Shown piece after piece: positions 1-6,411 of a stretch of 12,002 nucleotides of DNA. Below the pieces are notes generated by a model. The model searched no databases. It had not been told where the DNA came from and saw only the letters and a list, made by a program, of their open reading frames with translations. How positions within the stretch are numbered: the stretch's first letter is position 1; each line of letters starts with the position of its first letter. The position numbers and the translations under genes are program-made. Source of the DNA: an uncultured Allobaculum sp. (GTDB lineage: Bacteria; Bacillota_I; Bacilli_A; Erysipelotrichales; Erysipelotrichaceae); contig CAOKFJ010000026.1 of assembly GCA_948467695.1 (NCBI GenBank), positions 1 through 12,002 of the forward strand. Direction: 5' to 3'.

Positions 1-32
1 GCGAGGCAAAAATAGGAAGTTGCCAAACAGAG

Positions 33-72
33 AAGCTCCGAGCAATGAGAAATCACTGCTCGGAGCTTTTTT
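33..72 (+). terminator. Rho-independent terminator of an upstream gene
   Basis: A perfect 12-bp stem pairs 33-44 with 57-68. It continues past one mismatch into three more pairs closed by a GAAA tetraloop (49-52), and is followed by a run of six T (67-72). The T-run on the plus strand shows that it ends transcription of a plus-strand gene lying before the window. It insulates the next gene from read-through. Confidence 0.93.
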
Positions 73-134
73 ATTTATTCAGTAGAGCGTAAACGAGAGA
101 TCGGCTCTCATTTCTTTCTACATACGCGTTAAAA

Positions 135-153
135 ATGAAGAAATCTTCTTCAT
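135..153. repeat. Perfect 8-bp inverted repeat upstream of promoter
   Basis: Arm ATGAAGAA (135-142) is mirrored by TTCTTCAT (146-153) around a 3-nt centre. It ends 18 bp before the -35 box of the promoter at 172-200 and has no T-run, so it fits a protein-binding site better than a terminator. A second, weaker inverted repeat (GAGAG/CTCTC, 95-109) lies just upstream. The role is inferred from position only. Confidence 0.4.
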
Positions 154-171
154 AAATCACACAACAGAGAT

Positions 172-200
172 TTGTCGAGTTCTTGTCCTTTCAATATAAT
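172..200 (+). promoter_or_regulatory. Sigma-A type promoter for the zinc-ribbon operon
   Basis: A perfect -10 box TATAAT (195-200) lies 17 bp after TTGTCG (172-177), which matches the -35 consensus at four of six positions. Transcription would start near 207, leaving a leader of about 160 nt before the ATG at 369. Within that leader TATATT (258-263) could serve as a second, weaker -10. The rest of 73-368 shows no gene. Confidence 0.6.
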
Positions 201-368
201 TCCATGCCAATCCGTTCCAAGCTTCATAATTCGGTTTAAGAATGTTAAAAAACAACGTATATTACAATAATACAGGGATCAGAGAATTCTCCTATCGCAA
301 AGAGAGAAGAAGAGAGGGACGTATTCGCTGCTGTCCAATAATGTATCCCGAAAAGATTGGAGATTTTC

Positions 369-1604
369 ATGTACTGCAAACATTGCCAGACGAATAATCC
401 GGAAGGATCGACACATTGTCTAAACTGCGGAAATCCGCTGGAGGTGACAAGATACGATGCTTCTTTACCGACTGATGCACCGAAAGTTCCCAACTGGAAG
501 CTTTTAGAACATACCCGAATCGCCGAGGCGGACGGAAGCAGTGATGAACCGGTGATCCGTGAGATTTCCGATTCCTCGCTTGCCGCATCGAATGATGAAA
601 TGACCTCGATGCCCAATTCCGATTTTACGCCAACGATTGATATACCCGCTCCTGCTCCAGCGGCTCCTCAGCCGCAGTATGCGCGCCGCGCCGCGCCTGG
701 CCGTCCTCGTCCTGCAGGCTATGTACCGCACCCTCCGGTGTATTACGATCAGCCGGTTTACCCGAACGGTTCAACGTATCCGTCGCATTCAAATGAATCC
801 GCTGCTGCTCAGTCTTCATCCGCCCGGTTGCCTAAACGACATGCGAGTGAAGAAAAGATCGCCGAAGGCAAAGCCGATCAGCCCGTTTCCTATCTGGAGG
901 GGCAGGAACCGAAAAAGGAATACCCTCAGACATATAAATCATATTCGGACGCTTCTTCTTCCAAGCATTCTAAAAAAGGGCGTAAAACGACAGCGCGCCG
1001 CCGCTGGATTGCGGCTGGCGAGATTGTTCTGGGAGGAGTGGTTCTCGTTGGAACATTCATGCTTGGACAGTATACCGGCGCAAAGATGTACAGCCAGCAA
1101 GTCGCGCATAATCTGACATCGGATTCTTCGCAGTCGCAGCAGAACTCTGTTAAACCTTCCAGTCTCCCCGGAGCGAATTTGCAGGACGATTCGTCCATAG
1201 CCGGATCTCAGGCAGATCTCGAGAATAATGCAACTTCCAAGCCTCAGGAGGGGCAGGAAAATCAGGATGACTCTCACACCGATTCTCAGAAAGAATCCTC
1301 ACAGCAGGCACAGAGCACGCAGCCTGATCCTAAGCCGTTAGAACCGATTGGTGAGAACCCGGCTCCTGCGGTGCAGATCTACATTCCCTATGAAGTGATG
1401 AATGTGCGAAGCGAACCGAAACTCGACGAGGCGTTCCGCCTGGGAACGATTCCTGCTGGTCAGCCGGTTGAAATCGTCGAAACAATGCCCGATCCCGAAG
1501 TTCCGGGAATCGTATGGGGAAAAATGTCGAATGGACAGTACATCTGTCTGAGTGACGGGGAACATGCATTCTGTGTTCCTGAGAATGAGTTTATCGGCGG
1601 ATAA
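369..1604 (+). CDS. Zinc-ribbon, single-pass membrane protein with C-terminal SH3-like domain
   Basis: This 411-residue protein opens with a zinc ribbon (Cys 3, 6, 17, 20). A long Pro/Ser/Ala-rich disordered region follows, then a basic stretch ending in three Arg (210-212) and one hydrophobic membrane segment (about 213-235). After a Ser/Gln-rich linker the last ~75 residues form a bacterial SH3-like domain (MNVRSEP at about 344-350, then a GTIPAGQPVEI strand and WGKM). The positive charge before the membrane segment predicts a cytoplasmic ribbon and an outside SH3-like domain, which in other proteins often binds cell wall. I chose ATG 369 because GGAG at 359-362 is 6 nt upstream; the in-frame TTG at 357 overlaps that site. 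It is first of a two-gene operon. Specific function is unknown; it could be an envelope sensor linked to the kinases nearby. Confidence 0.85.
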   Translation: MYCKHCQTNNPEGSTHCLNCGNPLEVTRYDASLPTDAPKVPNWKLLEHTRIAEADGSSDEPVIREISDSSLAASNDEMTSMPNSDFTPTIDIPAPAPAAPQPQYARRAAPGRPRPAGYVPHPPVYYDQPVYPNGSTYPSHSNESAAAQSSSARLPKRHASEEKIAEGKADQPVSYLEGQEPKKEYPQTYKSYSDASSSKHSKKGRKTTARRRWIAAGEIVLGGVVLVGTFMLGQYTGAKMYSQQVAHNLTSDSSQSQQNSVKPSSLPGANLQDDSSIAGSQADLENNATSKPQEGQENQDDSHTDSQKESSQQAQSTQPDPKPLEPIGENPAPAVQIYIPYEVMNVRSEPKLDEAFRLGTIPAGQPVEIVETMPDPEVPGIVWGKMSNGQYICLSDGEHAFCVPENEFIGG

Positions 1605-1631
1605 ACGGTCAGGAAGAATGGAGAGATACAG

Positions 1632-2246
1632 ATGAATACCAATGAACAAGTGGCGGTCGCCAATATTTTCCGTGCAGCCCGAACACAGCTCGTCAATCTT
1701 CGGGACTCGCTGGATAAAACGTCTGCACAGATCGAAAAACTTTGGAAGCGTCAGAATATGATTATTAAAAATGCTTCCGAGGTCAGCCATACCTTCACCC
1801 TTTTCGCTTATGATATGCGAAGCACAACCGAGTCCGTCCGCAAGATTCTCGGCAACCTGAAAGACTACCCGCTCTGGAACGACAGCCTGCGCAAAAAATA
1901 CTTGTATCGTGTGAACTATACTCTCGCACTGCTGCGCATGCAGATGACATGGGTGCTGAAGATGAATCAGGATCTGACCAGAAGAATCGAAGCCAAAGGT
2001 TTCGGTTATGGTCCGTCTCTGGAAAACTGGAAAATTGAGCTTGATTCCTGTTCCGGAAGAGATATCCGCTCGGTTCTCAATCGCTATATCGATATCATGG
2101 ATACGCTGATCAGTGAAACAGGCGCAAACCAGAAACGCGGCAAGCAGGGCGGCAATGCGCTGACGATGCCGACAATCTGCCCGCATTGCGGCGTAAAGAA
2201 CCCGATTGGACGCAAATCCTGCCTCCGCTGCGAAAACGAATTCTAG
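1632..2246 (+). CDS. Small helical protein with C-terminal zinc ribbon, function unknown
   Basis: This 204-residue protein is not a family I recognise by name. Residues 1-160 look almost wholly alpha-helical and rich in charged and Leu/Met residues, with no membrane segment or signal peptide. The C-terminus is a zinc ribbon with Cys 183, 186, 197 and 200, the same CxxC-10-CxxC spacing and similar sequence as the N-terminal ribbon of the preceding gene. It starts 27 nt after that gene, with GGAG (1620-1623) 8 nt before the ATG, so the two are probably co-transcribed and may act together, perhaps through their ribbons. It is followed by a strong terminator. A cytoplasmic adaptor role is only inference. 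Confidence 0.8.
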   Translation: MNTNEQVAVANIFRAARTQLVNLRDSLDKTSAQIEKLWKRQNMIIKNASEVSHTFTLFAYDMRSTTESVRKILGNLKDYPLWNDSLRKKYLYRVNYTLALLRMQMTWVLKMNQDLTRRIEAKGFGYGPSLENWKIELDSCSGRDIRSVLNRYIDIMDTLISETGANQKRGKQGGNALTMPTICPHCGVKNPIGRKSCLRCENEF

Positions 2247-2310
2247 ATCGTCAAAACCGGACAGTTTTACTGTTCGAACAGATACTTCAATCAATTTGTG
2301 AATCTCTATG

Positions 2311-2347
2311 GCGGCTGTCCTGCTCCTTGGCATGGACAGCCGCTTTT
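2311..2347 (+). terminator. Rho-independent terminator of the zinc-ribbon operon
   Basis: A perfect 10-bp GC-rich stem (2311-2320 with 2334-2343) with a 13-nt loop is followed by TTTT (2344-2347). It lies 64 nt after the stop of the 204-residue zinc-ribbon gene and ends the plus-strand unit before the convergent minus-strand gene. Confidence 0.88.
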
Positions 2348-2372
2348 GTCGTGGCGCAAACAGCCGAGAAAG

Positions 2373-2402
2373 AAAAATCCCTCTGCCGTAACAGCAGAGG
2401 GA
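2373..2402 (-). terminator. Rho-independent terminator of the disordered FHA gene
   Basis: An 8-bp GC-rich stem (2379-2386 with 2394-2401, plus a flanking T-A pair) with a 7-nt loop is followed on the minus strand by a T-run (complement of 2373-2377). It lies about 23 nt after the stop of the minus-strand FHA gene. With the plus-strand terminator at 2311-2347 it forms a convergent pair. Confidence 0.88.
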
Positions 2403-2424
2403 AAGAGTTTGCATAGAAGTCCGT

Positions 2425-4629
2425 TTACTGAGGAACGAAGTGCACGCGGAAGGGAGCAGTATATCCAAACTGGAGCAGGTCGCCTTCTTTGAGGAGCGTG
2501 TAGTTGGCAGGGTTCTGAGACGTGTTGTTGACACGGATACCGGTTTTTGAAATATCCTGCACAGCCCAGCAGCCGTGACTTTCTTCATATGTGAGCCATG
2601 CATGCTGGCGGCTGATTGTATTGCTCTTGGTGCCGGAATCGATCTGCCAGTCGCAGATTTCGCCGCGGCCGACAAGAACAGCGGCCTGAGAAATGCATAC
2701 ATTCTGAGCGGTTTCGGTATTTTCAAGAATCAGCGTGGGAGCGGGAAGCGAGCCCATTTTTGCGCGGATCCATTTTACCGGCTCGTTCTTCTGGGGTTTG
2801 GGCGCTTTAGCGCGTTCGATACCATCGACTAAGCCGACGATGCTTGTCGCATCATCATCACCGTCGAGCAGACTGGTGACGATGTCGTTTTCATCGATTT
2901 CGGAGAATGCGGCACGCGAATTGTTCTGTCCAAAGCCGATTACGGATGTCGCTTCGTCATCGAAACGATTAAAGCCGCCAGCATGGGACTGACCAGTCTG
3001 ATTGCCGAAATCCATGCCAAAGTTGGCGAAGTTCATGTTGATGGTCTTATCTGACTGAGAGTACTGAGGCGCGGAGCCTGTATTGTTCTGGTTGAGAAGC
3101 GTAGTCGGCTGTCCGTCGTACATATTGTTCTGCGCAAAGGAAGACGAAGTGTTTGTGGCGTTAAGCAGAGAAGTCGGCTGATCTTCGTACGAATCGTTAT
3201 ATGCATGGCCGGAGTTGAAGGGACTCGATGGTGCGGCTCCAGCGGGCGTGAATGCGTTGAAAAGCGTTTCGTCGTAGGAGGGAGCGCCGGTGCTGTTGAC
3301 ATGGGTATTCGCCGATTGATTCAGCATGGTTGTGGCGCAGTCATCATCGTCATCCATATCCATGAAAGAAGGTCCGCTGAAACTGGACGGGCCAAAGTCT
3401 GGAGCGAAAGCAGAAGCGGGTTTGGGCGAAGAGAGCAGCGATGTCGGCATATCGGCGTCATCATCGTCGTCGAATGCCGGGAAGGGCTGAGTGAATGTTC
3501 TTTCCGGCTGGGGCTGCTGTCCAAAGGAAGAAAACGGGGCGAAGGAATCCATCGCTGGAGAAGGATTCGCAACGGGAGATTCCGGCTCGAAGGATGGGTA
3601 CTCAGGCATGGCCGGCATTGCAGGCATTGGCTGAGCGGACATAAATGGTTCAGGTTCAGGCTGAGCAGCCATTGCGGGTTCAGTTTCGATTGCGGGCTCA
3701 GTTTCCATTACAGGCAGAGCGAACGCGCTCGGCTCGGGTGTTTCGGCAGACATCGAAGGCTCGTCCACCGCTTCCGGATTTTCAGCGGGCGTCTGGAGCG
3801 CTTCAGCTTTATCGTTTTCGAATACAGGTAGAACAGCCTGTTCTTCCGCTTCGTTTTCCATTTCGAACGCTAAAACATCAGATTGAAGATTTCCATCCGG
3901 CGAAAGCTGTGACGATGACGGACGTGCAGTGTCAGCCTGAGCAGGCTGAGGCTCGATCAGACTGTGCGCATAGGCGTCCATTGTGAAGTTCTGTCCTTCA
4001 GGCCGATACGGCTGAGGATTGCCTTCGATGGGAGCGGTTGAGAAAGCGGCGGTGCCATCTGTGAAGTATGAATCGTTCTCGTTCTGGAACGCCGGAGTAA
4101 ATGGCGCGAAGGGATCCGGCAGATTCTGATTGCTGCTGGGAATATCCCATGCCGGAGCGGCAGGCTGTGCGCTTGTCATCACCGGTTCGGGTTGAGGAGC
4201 GAAAGAGGGCTGTGGGGCAAATGCCGGCTGCGTGCGGTTCGGATCAAAGCTGTTTGTTCCAAAACCGGTGCTGGCGGGCTGGTTCATCGGATTTGAACCT
4301 GGATAGCCCGGAGCGGCATCGGCGGGTGAAAGCAGAGCTGTCGGGGCGCCTGTGGTTGGCGGTGTATAGTCGTAGTTCACATCATTGAATGCAGCTGGCT
4401 GAGACTGTCCCGCATTCTGTCCGGAAAAGTAGTCGCCAAAAGAAGGCTGATTGAATGCTGTCTGACTGTTCTGTTCATAGGAAGCCTGCGGGCTGTAGGG
4501 CTGCCGGCGCGAGCCGAAGTCGAATCCGCCGGAAGCAGGCGCGGGAGAAGAGGGTGTATTGTCTTCTCTGGCCGGTCCCGGGAAGAAACCGGACTGATTG
4601 TGGTTGTTATTGTTGTTGTTAAAGTTCAT
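2425..4629 (-). CDS. Long disordered protein with C-terminal FHA domain and repeated Thr motifs
   Basis: This 734-residue protein has an Asn-rich start, about 600 residues of Pro/Ala/Gln/Glu/Asp-rich low-complexity sequence, and an FHA domain at about 628-734. The FHA keeps G654-R655 and S673-R-Q-H676, but the usual Asn-Gly of the phosphothreonine pocket is Thr-Gly (696-697). The disordered part carries eight copies of T-x-x-L/I/V, mostly just after acidic residues, at T97, 396, 433, 486, 509, 561, 585 and 595; these look like phosphorylation/FHA-binding sites. It has no signal peptide or membrane segment, so it is probably cytoplasmic. I chose ATG 4629 (AGGAG about 10 nt upstream) over GTG 4638, which is too close to the ribosome site. 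It follows the FHA-kinase gene by 16 nt and is likely co-transcribed and phosphorylated by it. A scaffold role is inferred. Confidence 0.87.
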   Translation of the reverse strand: MNFNNNNNNHNQSGFFPGPAREDNTPSSPAPASGGFDFGSRRQPYSPQASYEQNSQTAFNQPSFGDYFSGQNAGQSQPAAFNDVNYDYTPPTTGAPTALLSPADAAPGYPGSNPMNQPASTGFGTNSFDPNRTQPAFAPQPSFAPQPEPVMTSAQPAAPAWDIPSSNQNLPDPFAPFTPAFQNENDSYFTDGTAAFSTAPIEGNPQPYRPEGQNFTMDAYAHSLIEPQPAQADTARPSSSQLSPDGNLQSDVLAFEMENEAEEQAVLPVFENDKAEALQTPAENPEAVDEPSMSAETPEPSAFALPVMETEPAIETEPAMAAQPEPEPFMSAQPMPAMPAMPEYPSFEPESPVANPSPAMDSFAPFSSFGQQPQPERTFTQPFPAFDDDDDADMPTSLLSSPKPASAFAPDFGPSSFSGPSFMDMDDDDDCATTMLNQSANTHVNSTGAPSYDETLFNAFTPAGAAPSSPFNSGHAYNDSYEDQPTSLLNATNTSSSFAQNNMYDGQPTTLLNQNNTGSAPQYSQSDKTINMNFANFGMDFGNQTGQSHAGGFNRFDDEATSVIGFGQNNSRAAFSEIDENDIVTSLLDGDDDATSIVGLVDGIERAKAPKPQKNEPVKWIRAKMGSLPAPTLILENTETAQNVCISQAAVLVGRGEICDWQIDSGTKSNTISRQHAWLTYEESHGCWAVQDISKTGIRVNNTSQNPANYTLLKEGDLLQFGYTAPFRVHFVPQ
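2836..4341 (-). repeat. Eight dispersed T-x-x-L/I/V motifs in the disordered FHA protein
   Basis: The four-residue cores are TALL (T97, 4330-4341), TSLL (T396, 3433-3444), TTML (T433, 3322-3333), TSLL (T486, 3163-3174), TTLL (T509, 3094-3105), TSVI (T561, 2938-2949), TSLL (T585, 2866-2877) and TSIV (T595, 2836-2847). Most follow Asp/Glu within a few residues. The codons differ between copies, so the motif is kept at protein level rather than by recent DNA duplication. SDETL/SDKTI-like sites nearby may be degenerate copies. Confidence 0.8.
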
Positions 4630-4645
4630 AAGGCACACGCTCCTT

Positions 4646-6190
4646 TCATGGACGGTGGTCTTTCAGTAATTCCTGAATCTGATGAAGCTTGTAGTAGACG
4701 TCCAGCACTTTGCCGGGACGTCCGGAAGGAGCTGGATTGGTCATCTGCGCGATGAGTGTGTCGAGCTCTTCTGGAACATTTACATGGTGTTTTGGATGAA
4801 GGGGCGGCGTTAATGTGGCGACCTGATTTCCTGAGAATCCAGTCAGCGCGCAGAACAGCGTCACTCCAAACGAATAGATATCGGAAAGCGGTGTGGAATA
4901 GCATGATTCCTGTTCAGGTGCCGCGTATCCCTTTGAACCGAAATTGTTGGGATCGGGTTTTGTCGGATCGTAGTACTGAGAAATACCGAAGTCGAGCAGA
5001 TGAACCATGCCGTCGCGCGATACAACAAGGTTGATCGGTTTCATATCTTTATAGATGACAGGACGGGGAAGTGTATGCAGATAGTGAAGAATCTGGGCAA
5101 TCTGGATACCGACTTTCACAACGTTCTCTGCATCGAGCGCGCCTCTGTCGTAAATCATCTGCTGAAGTGTCGGTCCGTTGATCATTTCCATCAGAATCAG
5201 GATGTGATCTTCGACACTGTATTTTCCAAACACATGCATGATGTTCGGATAGTTGAACGTCGAAACGAGAGCGTACTCGTTTTGCGAACTGATCATCTTC
5301 TGGGTTGTGTGATGTGCTTCCACAGGTGGATTGGGCGAGTTGATCTGGTTGATAAATGCCTGCAGCGATTCGCGCGTGGAATGCTTGTCGAAAATATGCT
5401 TGATGGCGATCATCTGGTTCTTGTTGTTGACCGCGACGTACACGCGCGAGAATCCGCCGCGTCCGTTTTCGCTGATGATTCTCCAGCCGGCGATCGTCTG
5501 CCCGATGAGGCTGAGTTCCTTGAGGTGAGAGAACCTGCTGTCTTTTTCCTGAACCGCCTCTTCGCTCAGCTCGATGATAATATCCTTGGAGTTGGCGAGG
5601 CGCAGGTGATCTCCGTTTTTGAGGGCGACTGCGCTTCCCATGTTCAGTCGTTCTCCATTGAGGAATGTACCGTTGGTGGATGTATCCAGCAGCAGCCATT
5701 TTTTCTTGGTCTTATTCCAGATGATTTCCGCATGAGCGCGGGAAACAGTCTGGTTTGCGTCATTGACGAAAAAGTGTCCCTTGCGTCCCAATACGATTTT
5801 GGGAAGAGAAAACTCTTTGGCACACGGCGCCTCCGCATAGCGAAGGCCGATTTTCGAAGGAACGCTGGACGCGCCGGTTGAGGAAACGAGTTCCTCGCTC
5901 ATTCCGGTTTGATAGCGCGGACGGGAAGGGGTTGCGGATTGAGGCTGAGGCGAAATCGGTGTGGTCGGCGCCTGCATCATCGGCATTGGCGGAACCTGCG
6001 GCCTCGATCCTGGAGAAACAACAGTCACTTCTCCTGTCGTGTTTCCGGAATCTTTTTTTCGATTGAAGAACGAGGCTATTTCGCGGCGGTGAAAGCGTGA
6101 AAGCGTAAAGCAGAAGGGAAGACTTCCGGCTGTGTGGAAGACTGTGTCTTCAGATTGCTTGTACAAAGTCGAATCGAATGTGTGTTTCAT
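4646..6190 (-). CDS. Cytoplasmic Ser/Thr protein kinase with N-terminal FHA domain
   Basis: This 514-residue protein has a ~110-residue variable N-terminus, a canonical FHA domain (about 115-208; G135-R136, S150-R-A-H153, N173-G174) and a Hanks-type kinase domain (about 228-510). The glycine loop (G243, G245, G246), ATP-binding K264, catalytic loop D382/K384/N387, DFG (400-402) and APE (424-426) are all present, so it should be active. HRD reads YKD. The stretch from K264 to the probable helix-C Glu (E305) is about 20 residues longer than in the second kinase of this window. No membrane segment or PASTA repeats are visible, unlike PknB/PrkC. ATG 6190 has AAAGGAGG 8 nt upstream; TTG 6193 is a less likely start. 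It is upstream of, and 16 nt from, the disordered FHA gene, a likely substrate. Confidence 0.93.
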   Translation of the reverse strand: MKHTFDSTLYKQSEDTVFHTAGSLPFCFTLSRFHRREIASFFNRKKDSGNTTGEVTVVSPGSRPQVPPMPMMQAPTTPISPQPQSATPSRPRYQTGMSEELVSSTGASSVPSKIGLRYAEAPCAKEFSLPKIVLGRKGHFFVNDANQTVSRAHAEIIWNKTKKKWLLLDTSTNGTFLNGERLNMGSAVALKNGDHLRLANSKDIIIELSEEAVQEKDSRFSHLKELSLIGQTIAGWRIISENGRGGFSRVYVAVNNKNQMIAIKHIFDKHSTRESLQAFINQINSPNPPVEAHHTTQKMISSQNEYALVSTFNYPNIMHVFGKYSVEDHILILMEMINGPTLQQMIYDRGALDAENVVKVGIQIAQILHYLHTLPRPVIYKDMKPINLVVSRDGMVHLLDFGISQYYDPTKPDPNNFGSKGYAAPEQESCYSTPLSDIYSFGVTLFCALTGFSGNQVATLTPPLHPKHHVNVPEELDTLIAQMTNPAPSGRPGKVLDVYYKLHQIQELLKDHRP

Positions 6191-6244
6191 CAATTTGTCC
6201 TCCTTTCTGTTTTGTGCAGTATTGCAATAGAATCCTTATATTAT

Positions 6245-6273
6245 TTTATACGACTATGCGCGAACGAAAGAAA
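6245..6273 (-). promoter_or_regulatory. Possible weak promoter for the FHA-kinase gene
   Basis: On the minus strand TATAAA (6250-6245) lies 17 bp after TTTCTT (6273-6268). The -35 match is poor and overlaps the preceding terminator. A promoter is expected somewhere in 6191-6270, because a terminator separates this gene from the upstream minus-strand gene; this is the best candidate I see. AT-rich overlapping alternatives exist. Confidence 0.3.
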
Positions 6274-6309
6274 CCAGCCGGTGAATTTACAATTCAATCC
6301 GGCTGGTTT
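6271..6309 (-). terminator. Terminator between FHA-pseudokinase and FHA-kinase genes
   Basis: An 11-bp stem (6271-6281 with 6299-6309) encloses a further 6-bp inner stem (6282-6287 with 6291-6296) and a 3-nt loop. On the minus strand it is followed by a T-rich stretch, broken by a C and ending near 6267. It lies about 100 nt after the stop of the FHA/SseB-like/pseudokinase gene. The plus strand also has TTTT after the stem, but no plus-strand gene needs it. It should limit but may not abolish read-through into the FHA-kinase gene. Confidence 0.82.
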
Positions 6310-6411
6310 TGATTTGTTCATGCATGAGTTTGTGCATCGCTCAGACAATGAAGCACGGGGACGGGCAGACTGCTGGAAGCAGCGTTCCGTACACTGATGA
6401 GCGGTTTGAGA

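Noticed and set aside
1338..2726. A 462-codon open frame on the minus strand
   Set aside because: It crosses two zinc-ribbon/SH3 coding regions, both convergent terminators and the end of the FHA gene, and its product shows no domain pattern.
4603..4620. GTT trinucleotide run encoding the Asn-rich start of the disordered FHA protein, as a phase-variable repeat
   Set aside because: The run is short and interrupted, and changes of whole triplets would only alter Asn number without switching the gene off.
5000..5881. A 293-codon open frame on the plus strand
   Set aside because: It lies opposite the FHA-kinase domain, whose catalytic motifs are on the minus strand. It is a shadow frame.
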